A stretch of DNA of 64,000 nt, from contig NC_092093.1 of the NCBI RefSeq assembly GCF_045679555.1, positions 66,721,714 to 66,785,713 of the forward strand. The letters are read 5' to 3'. The notes under the pieces were generated by a model. The model searched no databases. It had not been told where the DNA came from and worked only from the letters and a program-made list of their open reading frames with translations. The translations under genes were made by a program, and so were the position numbers. Source of the stretch: Salvelinus alpinus (Eukaryota; Chordata; Actinopteri; Salmoniformes; Salmonidae). Position 1 is the stretch's first letter. Each line of letters starts with the position of its first letter. Of the stretch, positions 45,107 through 55,166 are shown one piece after another.

Positions 45107-45483
45107 TGTCACGTTCCTGACCTGTTTTCTGTTGTTTTGTATGTGTGTGATGGTCAGGGCGTGAGTTTTGGGTGGGCATTCTATGTTGTGTGTTTCTATG
45201 TTGGTTTAGGGTTGCCTGGTATGGCTCTTAATTAGAGGCAGGTGTTTTGCGTTCCTCTAATTAAGAGTCATATTTAGGTAGGTTGTTTCACTGTGTTCGT
45301 TGTGGGTGGTTGTTACCTGTCTCTGTGTTTGTGTTCTGCACCAGATAGGTCTGTATCGGTTTTGCACGTTTGTTATTTTGTAAGTTGTTTGTAGTGTTCA
45401 CTTGTTCTTATAATTAAACATGTTGAGCACTGGCTACGCTGCATTTTGGTCCTCTCCTTCACCCCAGGAAGAAAACCGTTACA
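45107..45483 (+). repeat. LTR 1 (5')
   Basis: 377 bp. It contains the hairpin cttaattagaggcagg / ctaattaagagtc, an ATTAAA signal at about 45412 and the gctgcattttggtcctctcc block. It differs from LTR 3 by very few bases (ctacgctgc against ctacactgc). The start codon of the internal frame (45420) lies inside it. Confidence 0.93.
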
Positions 45484-47390
45484 GAACCACCCACCCACCC
45501 AGGACCAAGCAGCGTAGCAACGGGGAGCAGCAGCGGCCCAGTACACAGGACTACTGGACACAGGAGGAATGGTCTTGGGAGATCATGGACGGAAAAGGAC
45601 CCTGGGGAAGGGTTGGAGAGAATCGCCGCTCTCGGGAGGTGAAGGAGGCAGCCACAGCCCAGGAGCGGTGGATTGAGGAGGCAGCACGTAAGAGAGGCTG
45701 GAAGCCCGAGAGGCTCACCCAGAAATTTCTTGGGGGGGGGGGGCTAAAGGGGAGTGTGGCGAAGCCGGGTTGGATACCTGAGCCAACTCCCCGGGCTTAC
45801 CGTGGAGTAAGAGGGCGTCGTACTGGTCAGACACCGTGTTATGCGGTAAAGCGCACGGTGTCCCCAGTACGCGTGCTTAGCCCAGTGCGGGCTATTCCAC
45901 CTTGCCGCACTGGGAGGGCTAGGTTGGGCATCGAGCCGGATGCCATGAAGCCGGCCCAACGTATCTGGCCTCCAGTACGTCTCCTCGGGCCGGTGTACAT
46001 GGCACCAGCCTTACAGGTGGTGACCCCGGTTCGCCTGCATAGCACAGTGCGGGCTATTCCACCTCGCCGCACTGGCAGGGCTACGGGGACCATTCAACCT
46101 GGTAAGGTTGGGGAGGCTCGGTGCTCAAGAGCACGTGTCCTCCTTCACGGTCCGGTATATCCGGCGCCACCTTCCCACCCCAGCTCAGTACCACCAGTGC
46201 CTACACCACGCACCAGGCTTCCAGTGCATCTCCAGAGCCCTGTTCCTCCTCCACGCACTCTCCCTATGGTGCGTGTCTCCAGCCCAGTGCCTCCAGTTCC
46301 GGCACCACGCACCAAGCCTCCTGTGCGTCTCCAGAGCCCTGTACGCACTGTTCCTTCTCCCCGCACTCGCCCTGAGGTGCGTGCCCTCAGCCCGGTACCT
46401 CCAGTTCCGGTACCACGCACCAGGCCTAGAGTGCGCCACGAGAGTCCAGTGTGCCCTGTTGTTGTTCCCCGCACTAGCCTGAAGGTGCGTGTCCTTAGCC
46501 CGGTACCTCCAGTTCCGGTACCACGCACCAGGCCTACAGTGCGTCTCAGCCGGCCAGAGTCTGCCGTCTGCCCAGCGGCGCCTGAACTGCCCGTCTGCCC
46601 AGCGGCGCCTGAACTGCCCGTCTGCCCAGCGGCGCCTGAACTGCCCGTCTGCCCAGCGGCGTCTGAACTGCCCGTCTGCCCTACGCCGTCTGAACTGTCC
46701 GTCTGCCATGAGCCTGCAAAGCCGCCCGTCTGCCATGAGCCTGCAAAGCCGCCCGTCTGCCATGAGCCTACAGAGCCGTCCGCCAGACAGGAGCCGCTAG
46801 AGCCGTCCGCCAGACAGGAGCCGCTAGAGCCGTCCGCCAGACAGGAGCCGCTAGAGCCTTCCGCCAGACCGGATCAGCCAGAGCCTTCCGCCAGACCGGA
46901 TCAGCCAGAGCCTTCCGCCAGACCGGATCAGCCAGAGCCTTCCGCCAGACCGGATCAGCCAGAGCCTTCCGCCAGACCGGATCAGCCAGAGCCTTCCGTC
47001 AGCCCGGACCTGCCAGAGTCCCTCAGCCCGGACCTGCCAGAGTCCCTCAGCCCGGACCTGCCAGAGTCCCTCAGCCAGGACCTGCCAGAGTCCCTCAGCC
47101 AGGACCTGCCAGAGTCCCTCAGCCAGGACCTGCCAGAGTTCCTCAGCCAGGACCTGCCGCCCCTTATCCCGGTGCTGCCCCTTATCCCGGTGCTGCCCCT
47201 TATCCCGGTGCTGCCCCTTCATTTAGGTGGTTTTAGTTGGAGGGTGGTCATTGGGAGGGGGATACAGAAGCGGGGAGTGACTATGGTGGTGTGGGGACAG
47301 CGTCCGGAGCCTGAGCCACCACCGTGGTCAGATGCCCACCCAGACCCTCCTCTGGACTTTGTGCTGGTGCGCCCGGCGTTCGCACCTTGA
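45420..47390 (+). CDS. Proline-rich tandem-repeat protein of the LTR element (656 aa), function unknown
   Basis: The frame opens at ATG 45420 inside LTR 1, a few bases after the ATTAAA signal, and ends just before the polypurine tract. Residues 1-110 are charged and non-repetitive ([40 protein letters not shown]) and could be a small helical domain. From about 110 on it is Pro/Arg/Val-rich with PVPPVPxPRTRP-type repeats. Next come 9-residue repeats (CPAAPELPV, then [27 protein letters not shown]), 8-residue SPDLPESL repeats and PLIPVLPL repeats. There is no zinc knuckle and no enzymatic motif. It occupies the gag position, so a gag-derived or gag-replacing protein is possible. Such frames are often annotated as proline-rich host proteins; here the flanking LTRs show it is element-encoded. 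Translation is not demonstrated. Confidence 0.72.
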   Translation: MLSTGYAAFWSSPSPQEENRYRTTHPPRTKQRSNGEQQRPSTQDYWTQEEWSWEIMDGKGPWGRVGENRRSREVKEAATAQERWIEEAARKRGWKPERLTQKFLGGGGLKGSVAKPGWIPEPTPRAYRGVRGRRTGQTPCYAVKRTVSPVRVLSPVRAIPPCRTGRARLGIEPDAMKPAQRIWPPVRLLGPVYMAPALQVVTPVRLHSTVRAIPPRRTGRATGTIQPGKVGEARCSRARVLLHGPVYPAPPSHPSSVPPVPTPRTRLPVHLQSPVPPPRTLPMVRVSSPVPPVPAPRTKPPVRLQSPVRTVPSPRTRPEVRALSPVPPVPVPRTRPRVRHESPVCPVVVPRTSLKVRVLSPVPPVPVPRTRPTVRLSRPESAVCPAAPELPVCPAAPELPVCPAAPELPVCPAASELPVCPTPSELSVCHEPAKPPVCHEPAKPPVCHEPTEPSARQEPLEPSARQEPLEPSARQEPLEPSARPDQPEPSARPDQPEPSARPDQPEPSARPDQPEPSARPDQPEPSVSPDLPESLSPDLPESLSPDLPESLSQDLPESLSQDLPESLSQDLPEFLSQDLPPLIPVLPLIPVLPLIPVLPLHLGGFSWRVVIGRGIQKRGVTMVVWGQRPEPEPPPWSDAHPDPPLDFVLVRPAFAP

Positions 47391-47401
47391 GGGGGGGGTT
47401 C

Positions 47402-47778
47402 TGTCACGTTCCTGACCTGTTTTCTGTTGTTTTGTATGTGTGTGATGGTCAGGGCGTGAGTTTTGGGTGGGCATTCTATGTTGTGTGTTTCTATGTTGGT
47501 TTAGGGTTGCCTGGTATGGCTCTTAATTAGAGGCAGGTGTTTTGCGTTCCTCTAATTAAGAGTCATATTTAGGTAGGTTGTTTCACTGTGTTCGTTGTGG
47601 GTGGTTGTTACCTGTCTCTGTGTTTGTGTTCTGCACCAGATAGGTCTGTATCGGTTTTGCACGTTTGTTATTTTGTAAGTTGTTTGTAGTGTTCACTTGT
47701 TCTTATAATTAAACATGATGAGCACTGGCTACGCTGCATTTTGGTCCTCTCCTTCACCCCAGGAAGAAAGCCTTTACA
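47402..47778 (+). repeat. LTR 2 (middle)
   Basis: 377 bp, beginning tgtcacgttcctgacctg and ending gaaagcctttaca. It carries private changes near its 3' end (gatgagcac; gcctttaca instead of ccgttaca). It serves as 3' LTR of the first internal region and 5' LTR of the second. Confidence 0.93.
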
Positions 47779-48834
47779 GAACCACCCACCAGGCCTAGAG
47801 TGCGCCACGAGAGTCCAGTGTGCCCTGTTGTTGTTCCCCGCACTAGCCTGAAGGTGCGTGTCCTTAGCCCGGTACCTCCAGTTCCGGTACCACGCACCAG
47901 GCCTACAGTGCGTCTCAGCCGGCCAGAGTCTGCCGTCTGCCCAGCGGCGCCTGAACTGCCCGTCTGCCCAGCGGCGCCTGAACTGCCCGTCTGCCCAGCG
48001 GCGCCTGAACTGCCCGTCTGCCCAGCGGCGCCTGAACTGCCCGTCTGCCCAGCGGCGTCTGAACTGCCCGTCTGCCCTACGCCGTCTGAACTGTCCGTCT
48101 GCCATGAGCCTGCAAAGCCGCCCGTCTGCCATGAGCCTGCAAAGCCGCCCGTCTGCCATGAGCCTACAGAGCCGTCCGCCAGACAGGAGCCGCTAGAGCC
48201 GTCCGCCAGACCGGATCAGCCAGAGCCTTCCGCCAGACCGGATCAGCCAGAGCCTTCCGCCAGACCGGATCAGCCAGAGCCTTCCGCCAGACCGGATCAG
48301 CCAGAGCCTTCCGCCAGCCCGGATCAGCCAGAGCCTTCCGCCAGACCGGATCAGCCAGAGCCTTCCGCCAGCCCGGACCAGCCAGAGCCTTCCCTCAGCC
48401 CGGACCTGCCAGAGTCCCTCAGCCCGGACCTGCCAGAGTCCCTCAGCCCGGACCTGCCAGAGTCCCTCAGCCCGGACCTGCCAGAGTCCCTCAGCCCGGA
48501 CCTGCCAGAGTCCCTCAGCCCGGACCTGCCAGAGTCCCTCAGCCAGGACCTGCCAGAGTCCCTCAGCCAGGACCTGCCAGAGTTCCTCAGCCAGGACCTG
48601 CCGCCCCTTATCCCGGTGCTGCCCCTTATCCCGGTGCTGCCCCTTATCCCGGTGCTGCCCCTTCATTTAGGTGGTTTTAGTTGGAGGGTGGTCATTGGGA
48701 GGGGGATACAGAAGCGGGGAGTGACTATGGTGGTGTGGGGACAGCGTCCGGAGCCTGAGCCACCACCGTGTTCAGATGCCCACCCAGACCCTCCCCTGGA
48801 CTTTGTGCTGGTGCGCCCGGCGTTCGCACCTTGA
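47779..48834 (+). pseudogene. Second copy of the proline-rich frame, N-terminal part deleted
   Basis: After 15 bases of internal start (gaaccacccacc) the sequence jumps to aggcctagagtgcgccacga, which in the first copy is at about 46421. About 0.94 kb, including the non-repetitive N-terminal part and the first repeats, is therefore deleted, with caccagg-like microhomology at the join. The remaining frame (from 47800) is open for 344 residues to the same C-terminus. Repeat numbers differ from copy 1: CPAAPELPV has one unit more, RQEPLEPSA one instead of three, [13 protein letters not shown] about seven instead of five, SPDLPESL six instead of about two. Confidence 0.88.
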
Positions 48835-48845
48835 GGGGGGGGTTC

Positions 48846-49222
48846 TGTCACGTTCCTGACCTGTTTTCTGTTGTTTTGTATGTGTGTGATGGTCAGGGCG
48901 TGAGTTTTGGGTGGGCATTCTATGTTGTGTGTTTCTATGTTGGTTTAGGGTTGCCTGGTATGGCTCTTAATTAGAGGCAGGTGTTTTGCGTTCCTCTAAT
49001 TAAGAGTCATATTTAGGTAGGTTGTTTCACTGTGTTCGTTGTGGGTGGTTGTTACCTGTCTCTGTGTTTGTGTTCTGCACCAGATAGGTCTGTATCGGTT
49101 TTGCACGTTTGTTATTTTGTAAGTTGTTTGTAGTGTTCACTTGTTCTTATAATTAAACATGTTGAGCACTGGCTACACTGCATTTTGGTCCTCTCCTTCA
49201 CCCCAGGAAGAAAACCGTTACA
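48846..49222 (+). repeat. LTR 3 (3')
   Basis: 377 bp, ending gaaaaccgttaca directly before the duplication catag (49223-49227). Nearly identical to LTR 1. Confidence 0.93.
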
Positions 49223-49299
49223 CATAGAGTATTTTTGTTGAAATGAAAGGGAGATTCAGACCTAGTCAGTTGTACAACTGAATGCCTTCAACTGAAATG

Positions 49300-49500
49300 T
49301 GTCTTCCTCATTTAACCCAACCCCTCTGAATCAGAGAGGGGCGGGGGGTAGCCATAATCGACATCCACGTCTTCAGCGCCCTGGGAACAGTGGGTTAACT
49401 GCCTTGCTCAGGGACAGAACGACAGATTTTTACCTTGTCAGCTCAGGGATTCAATCCAGCAACATTTCGGTTACTGGCCCAAGACAGTAACCTTTCGGTT
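49300..49500 (-). mobile_element. HpaI-related SINE, reverse orientation, truncated
   Basis: The minus strand has the tRNA-like head decayed at the right end and then aaatctgtcgttctgtccct and aggcagttaacccactgttc. A different 3' part follows (acgtggatgtcgattatggc, ctctctgattcagaggggtt). The head segment tttcggttactg is repeated (49466 and 49493), a local duplication. Confidence 0.75.
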
Positions 49501-49547
49501 ACTGACAATCACTTCCTGTCCGAGCCAGTTGTAATAGAAACCCTGAG

Positions 49548-49638
49548 GTTTATAGTGCACTCCTTTTAAACAGGGCCCATTGGGCTTTGGTCAGAAGTAG
49601 TGCACTATATAGGGAATAGGGTGCCATTTGGGGTGCAC
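49548..49638. repeat. Fold-back MITE, 'tcccaaatgg' family
   Basis: It contains tagtgcactcctttt...cagaagtagtgcactatata then gggtgccatttgggg. This is the right part of the family seen at 117-242; the left outer end is lost. Confidence 0.75.
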
Positions 49639-49774
49639 CCCCTGTCACCATAAGCCAGTAACCGACAAGCAGGATAGGCTATACATTCTTTAAAGGTTAT
49701 TAGTTCTGTCCAACTCAAAGATTCCCATATTTGTCTCCAAAGAAAGATTTTTCAAAGTTATTTTGGGGGTCATT

Positions 49775-51998
49775 TGTATTATTTTTGTATTTGTATTTAT
49801 TAAGGATCTCCGTTGGTTCCTGCCAAGGCAGCAGCTACTCTTCCTGTGGTCCGGCAACATTAAGGCAGTTATATACCATTTCAAATATTACATGACATTA
49901 CATTTCATAACACTTTTCACAACACATTAAGTGTGTTCCCTCAGGCCACTACTCTACTATTACATATCTACAATACAACATCCATGTGTACGTGTGTGTA
50001 GAGTGCGTATATTATCATGTGTATGTGTGTCTGTGCCTGTGTGTGTGTGTCTCGTCACAGTCCCCACTGTTCCAAAAGGTGTATTTTTATCCGTTTATTA
50101 AATCTGATTATACTGCTTGCTTCAGCTACCTGATGTAGAATAGAGTTCCATTTAGCCATGGCTCTATGTAGTACTGTGCGCCTCCCATAGTCTGTTCTTG
50201 ACTTGGGGATTGTGAAGAGACCTCTGGAGACATGTCTCGCGGGGTAAGCATGGGTGTCCAAGCTGTGTGCTAGTAGTTTAAACAGACACCTCGATGCATT
50301 CAGCATGTCAACACTTCTTACAAAAACACGTAGTGATGAAGTCAATCTCTCTGCACTTTTTTGAGCCATGAGAGATTTCCATCATACTATTAATGTTAGC
50401 TCTGTGGACATTTAAGGGCCAGTCGTGCTGCCCTGTTCTGAGCCAATTGTAATTTTCCGATGCCCCTTTTCGTGGCACCTGACCACATGACTGAACAGTA
50501 GTCCAGGTGCGACAAAACTAGAGCCTATAGAGCCTGCATTGTTGATAGTGTTCGTAAAAAGAACTGTTGTATCAACATGTTTTGACCATGACAGTTTAGT
50601 CACCTCAACTTGCTCAATTTCCACAAGATTTATTACAAGATTTAGTTTAGGTTTAGGGTTTAATGAATGATTTGTCCCAAATGCAATGCTTTTAGTTTTT
50701 GAAATATTTAGGACTAACTTATTCCTTGCCACCCATTCTGAAACTAACTGCAGCACTTTGTTAAGTATTGCAGTGATTTCACTCGCTCTAGTAGCTGACG
50801 TGTGTAGTGTTGACTCATCCACATACATAGACACACTGGCTTTACTCAAAGCCAGTGGCATATCGTTAGTAAAGATTGAAAAAAGTAAGGGGTCAGACAG
50901 CTGCCCTGGGAAACCCTTATTCTACCTGCATTATGTTGGAGAGGCTTCCATTAAAGAACACCCTCTGTGTTCTGTTATACAGGTAACTCTTTATCCACAA
51001 TATAACAGGGGGTGTGAAGCCATAACACAAACGTTTTTTCCATCAGCAGACTGATTGATAATGTCAAAAGCCATACTGAAGTCTAACAGCTCCCACAGTC
51101 TTTTTATCATCAACTTCTCCCAGGCAATCATCAGCCATTTGTGTAAGTGCCGTGCTTGTTGAATGTCCTTCCATATAAGCGTGCTGAAAGTCTGTTGTCA
51201 ATTTGTTTACAGTAAAATAGCATTGTATCTGGTCAAACACAATTTCCAAACGTTTACTAAGGGTTAGTAACAGGCTGATTGGTCGGCTATTTGAGCCACT
51301 AAAGGGGGCTTTACTATTCTTGGGTAGCGGAATTAGTTTTGCCTCCCTGCAGGCCTGAGGGCACACACTTTCTTGTAGGCTTAGATCAAAGATATGACAA
51401 ATAGGAGTGGCAATATCGTCCACTATTATCCTGAGTAATTTTCCATCCAAGTTGTCAGACCCTGGTGGCTTGTCATTGTTGATAGACAACAATCATTGTT
51501 TCACCTCTTCCACACTCACTTTACGGAATAAGAAATCTTGTCTTTAATCATTTGACCAGTTATACTTGGATGTGTTGTGTCAGCGTTTGCTGCTGGCATG
51601 TCATGCCTAAGTTTGCTAATCTTGCCAAGGAAAAAATCATGAAAATAATTGGCAATATCAGTGGATTTTGTGATGAATGAGCCATCCGCGTCTGGTTGCT
51701 CCTCATTACACACCACAGACCAATAAATATTCTTTACATCAACAACATAGGAATCACCTCAAAACTTGTTGAATGTCCTCTTATACAGTATATTAGGCGC
51801 AGCCTTTGGAACTTTGGTTTCACTACATATGGCTACTATATGGTGATCTCTACATCCGATGGATTTGGGTACTGCTTTAAAGGAAATTTCTTCAGCATTA
51901 GTAAAGATGTGATCAATATAGGTTGATGATTTCATTCCTGTGCTGTTTGCAACTAGCTCCAACAGTGCAGTAGTATCTAACAATTCACAAAAATACAC
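49775..51998 (-). mobile_element. LINE A, 3' part (L2/CR1/Rex1-like non-LTR retrotransposon)
   Basis: On the minus strand this runs from the endonuclease end through reverse transcriptase to a 3' tail (gcagctgctgccttggcagg near 49830) that I recognise from salmonid LINEs. Its 5' part reappears at 54730-55166, so it was split by LINE B. The coding frame is broken in many places. Confidence 0.8.
50055..51998 (-). pseudogene. LINE A ORF2 remnant: endonuclease end, reverse transcriptase, C-terminus
   Basis: Segments in order on the minus strand are as follows. 51759-51998: endonuclease end, SSTYIDHIFTNAEEI, SIGCRDHHIVAI (the SDH motif is RDH here). 51516-51716: linker. 51064-51492: reverse transcriptase fingers, NNDKPPGSDNLDGKLLRI, RPISLLLTLSKRLE, FQHAYMEGHSTSTAL. 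50412-50861: palm end with MYVDESTLHTS, where the catalytic YADD reads YVDE. 50055-50369: C-terminal part, VLHRAMAKWNSILHQV to LLEQWGL. Frameshifts between segments and the altered active site make it dead. Confidence 0.85.
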
Positions 51999-52010
51999 AC
52001 AAATCTAAAA

Positions 52011-52078
52011 GTAAAAGAATGTCATTAAGAAATATATAAATATTAGATCGAGCAATGTTGGAGTGGCATTAACTAAAA
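52011..52078 (-). mobile_element. LINE B, 3' end left of the Tc1 insertion
   Basis: The sequence atattagatcgagcaatgtt then ggagtggcattaactaaaat continues, after the Tc1, as cagtagaatagaatacagta at about 53682. I recognise the joined sequence as the 3' end of a common salmonid L2-like LINE. Confidence 0.65.
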
Positions 52079-53681
52079 TACAGTGCCTTGCAAAAGTATT
52101 CATCCCCCTTGGCGTCTTTCCTATTTTGTTGCATTGCAACCTGTAATTGAAATAGATTTTTATTTAGATTTCATGTAATGGACATATACACAAAACAGTC
52201 CAAATTGGTAAAGTGAAAAAAAATAATAATAATTGTTTCAAAAAATTCTAAAATATTCTAACCTGAAAAGGGGTGCATGCATATGTATTCACCCCCTTTG
52301 CTATGAAGCCCCAAAATAAGATCTGGTGCAACCAATTACCTTCAGAAGTCACATAATTAGTTAAATAAAGTCCACCTCGTGTGCAATCTAAGTGTCACAT
52401 GATGTCAGTCTCATATATACACCTGTTCTGAAAAGCCTCAGAGTCTGCAACACCACTAAGCAAGCGGAACCATCAAGCAAGTGGCACCATGAAGACCAAG
52501 GAGCTCTCCAAACAGGTCAGGGACAAGGTTGTGGAGAAGTACAGATCAGGGTTGGGTTATTAAAATAAAACTAGTTTGAACATCCCACAGAGCACCAATA
52601 AATCCATGATTAAACAATTGAAAGAATATGGCACCACAACAAAACCTTCCAAGAGAGGGCCGACCACCAAAACTCACAGACCAGGCAAGGAGGGTATTAA
52701 TCAGAGAGGCAACAAATAGACCAAAGATAACTCTGAAGGTGCTGCAAAGCTCCACAGTGGAGATTGGAGTATCTGTCCATAGGACCACTTTAAGCCGTAC
52801 ACTCCACAGAACTGGGCTTTACGGAACAGTGGCCTGAAAAAAGCCATTGCTTAAAGAAAAAAATAAGCAAACTAGTTAAGTGTTCGCCAAAAGGCATGTG
52901 GGAGACTCCCCAAACATATGGAAGAAGGTACTCTAGTTAGATGGGACTAAAATTGGCGCAAACCCAACACCCCGAGAACACAATCCCCACAGTGAAGCAT
53001 GGTGGTGGCAGCATCATGCTGTGGGGATGTTTTTCATCGGCAGGGACTGGGAAACTGGTCAGAATTGAAGGAATGATGGATGGAGCTAAATACAGGGAAA
53101 TTCTTGAGGGAAACCTGTTTCAGTCTTCCAGAGATTTGAGACTGGGACAGAGGTTCACCTTCCAGCAGGACAATGACCCTAAGCATACTGCTAAAGCAAC
53201 ACTAACGTGGTTTAAGGGGACACATTTAAATGTCTTGGAATGGCCTAGTCAAAGCCCAGACCTCAATCCAATTGAGAATCTGTGGTATGCCTTAAAGATT
53301 GCTATACAGCAGCGGAACCCATCCAACTTCAAGGAGCTGGAGCAGTTTTGCCTTGGAAAATGGGCAAAAATCCCAGTGGCTAGATGTGCCAAGCTTATAG
53401 ATACATGCCCCAAGAGACTTGCAGCTGTAATTGCTGCAAAAGGTGGCTCTACAAAGTATTGACTTTGGGGGGATGAATAGTTATGCACGCTCAAGTTTTC
53501 AGTTTTTTTGTCTTATTTCATGTTTGTTTCGCAATATAAAATATTTTGGGTCTTCAAAGTGGTAGGCATGTTGTGTAAATCAAATGATACAAACTCCCCA
53601 AAAATCAATTTTAATTCCAGGTTATAAGACAACAAAATAGGAAAAATGCCAAGGAGGTGAATACTTTCACAAGCCACTGTA
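52079..53681 (+). mobile_element. Tc1/mariner element, degraded
   Basis: Termini are cagtgccttgcaaaagtatt and actttcacaagccactg, between TA at 52079-52080 and 53680-53681. It is the same family as 38328-39854. It is inserted in LINE B. Confidence 0.9.
52489..53462 (+). pseudogene. Tc1 transposase, N-terminal half broken, C-terminal half open
   Basis: ATG at 52489 begins MKTKELSKQVRDKVVEKYRS, then stops and shifts interrupt the helix-turn-helix and linker. The first Asp survives near 52943 (the following Glu is Gly). From 52941 the frame is open to the natural end: [32 protein letters not shown] with the second Asp, [11 protein letters not shown] with the Glu, and a C-terminal AAKGGSTKY. All three catalytic residues are thus present but not in one frame. 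Confidence 0.88.
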
Positions 53682-54725
53682 CAGTAGAATAGAATACAGT
53701 AGATACATATCAGATGAGTAAAGCAGTATGTAAACATAATTTCAACATTATTAAAGTGACTAGTGTTCCATTATTAAAGTGGTCAGTGATTCCAAGTCTA
53801 TGTATATAGGGCAGCAGCCTCTAAGGTGCAGGATTGCGTAACCGGGTGGATGCCGGCTAGTGATGGCTATTTAACAGATAGAAGATAGAATCTGTTTTTC
53901 AGTCTCTTTGTCCCAGCTTTGATGCACCTGTATTGACCTCGCCTTCTGGATGATAGCGGGGTGAACAGGCCATGGCTTGGGTGGAGATGTCCTTGATGAT
54001 CTTTTTGGCCTTCCTGTGACATCACCCTCTGGACAGCCCTGCGGTTGCCGGCGGTGCAGTTGCCATACAGGGGGATGAAACAGCCCGACAGGATGCTCTC
54101 AATTGTTACCTGTAAAAGATTGTGAGGGTTTTAGGCACCAACCCAAATTTCTTCAGTCTCCTATGATGTTGAATGCTGAGCTATAGTCAATGAACAGCAT
54201 TCTTACATAGGTATTCCTCTGGTCCAGATGGGATAGGGCAGTGTGCAGTGCGATGGCGATTGCATCGTCTGTGGCTCTATTGGGGCGGTAAGCAAATTGA
54301 AGTGGGTCTAGGGTGTCAGGTAAGGTAGAGATGATATGATCCTTGACTGGCCTCTCAAAGCACATGATGACAGAAGTGAGTGCTAGTCATTTAGTTCAGT
54401 TACCTTTGCTTTTTTGGGTACAGGAACAATGGTGGAAATTTTGAAACATGTGGGGACAGCAGACTGGGATAGGGAGAGATTGAATATGTCCGTAAAACAC
54501 TCCAGCCAGCTGGTCTGCGCATGCTCTGAGGATGCGGCTAGGGATGCCGTCTGGGCTCGTAGCTTTGTGAGGGTTAACACGCTTAAATGTCTTACTCACG
54601 TTGGCCACGGAAAAGGAGAGCCCACTGTCCTTGGTAGCGTCCGTGGCACTGTGTTATCCTCAAAGCGGGCGAAGAAGGTGTTTAGCTGTTTGTAACTAAC
54701 CTTGCAGGTTGACTGATAACCTAAA
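53682..54725 (-). mobile_element. LINE B, remainder (L2-like non-LTR retrotransposon, 5'-truncated)
   Basis: This continues LINE B right of the Tc1. The 3' non-coding part has blocks ttattaaagtgactagtgtt, gggcagcagcctctaaggtg and cccgacaggatgctctcaat. Upstream on the minus strand lie decayed reverse transcriptase segments. The 5' end at about 54725 joins LINE A sequence. Confidence 0.8.
54153..54610 (-). pseudogene. LINE B reverse transcriptase fragment
   Basis: Two segments are readable. 54396-54608 encodes [20 protein letters not shown] (reverse transcriptase block 1, with KATSPDGI in place of KAxGPDGI). 54153-54365 encodes [19 protein letters not shown] then [11 protein letters not shown], which contains the first catalytic Asp (FIDYSSAF). 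The palm YADD region and thumb are deleted between this and the 3' tail. Confidence 0.85.
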
Positions 54726-55166
54726 CCAGGTTGCAGGCACTAGCTTTTTCTTGAGTGGTCAGCTTGATGAAAGCCAATCAATATTTAAATCAACAAGAAA
54801 ATATACCTCTCTGTTGATATCACATACATTATCAAGCATTTCACACATGTTAACCAGATACTGACTGTTAGCACATGGTGGTTTATAGCAGCTTCCCACC
54901 AGAATGGGCTTTAGGTAAAGCAGATGCACCTGTAGCCATATTACTTTGACAGTATTTAACATGAGATTGTCTTTAAGCTTTACAGGAATGTGGTTCTGAA
55001 TATAAACACCTTCAACATTGGCTTTTCTGTTTTTCTGTAGATGTTATAAACATGTATTGCTACCACTGTATCATCAAAGGCATTATCTAAGTGAGATTGT
55101 CAGACTATGAATGTCATCTGTTACTATAAAATTCTTGATTTCATGAGCTTTGTTTCTTAGGCTACA
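54726..55166 (-). mobile_element. LINE A, 5' part
   Basis: The minus-strand frame 54759-54962 reads GSCYKPPCANSQYLVNMCEM then REVYFLVDLNIDWLSSS. This is the endonuclease core of a non-LTR element (YRPP and GDFN-type motifs; here VDLN). It continues logically into 51998-51759 (SSTYIDHIFTN), so LINE B lies within LINE A. Right of it a Sleeping Beauty-type element is inserted at TA. Sequence beyond that element (56498 on) may still be LINE A. Confidence 0.72.

Larger units (their letters stand above)
45107..49222 (+). mobile_element. Tandem non-autonomous LTR element: LTR-internal-LTR-internal-LTR
   Basis: Three 377-bp LTRs (45107-45483, 47402-47778, 48846-49222) separate two internal regions (1918 bp and 1067 bp). 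The whole array is flanked by one 5-bp duplication, catag, at 45102-45106 and 49223-49227, so it entered the site as one unit or expanded there. Each LTR starts TGTCACG and ends TTACA. A G-rich polypurine tract (gagggggggg) sits immediately before LTRs 2 and 3, which sets the plus orientation. No protease, reverse transcriptase or integrase is encoded, and no primer-binding site beginning TGG follows LTR 1. Mobilisation in trans by an autonomous relative is inferred. Confidence 0.92.

Noticed and set aside
45484..45520. tRNA primer-binding site after LTR 1
   Set aside because: The sequence starts gaaccaccc, without the TGG expected to pair with a tRNA CCA end; not supported.
45744..48666. Several long minus-strand and other-frame ORFs opposite the proline-rich frame
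   Set aside because: Tandem repeats whose unit length is a multiple of three keep several frames open at once; the plus frame ends at the polypurine tract and is the coherent one.
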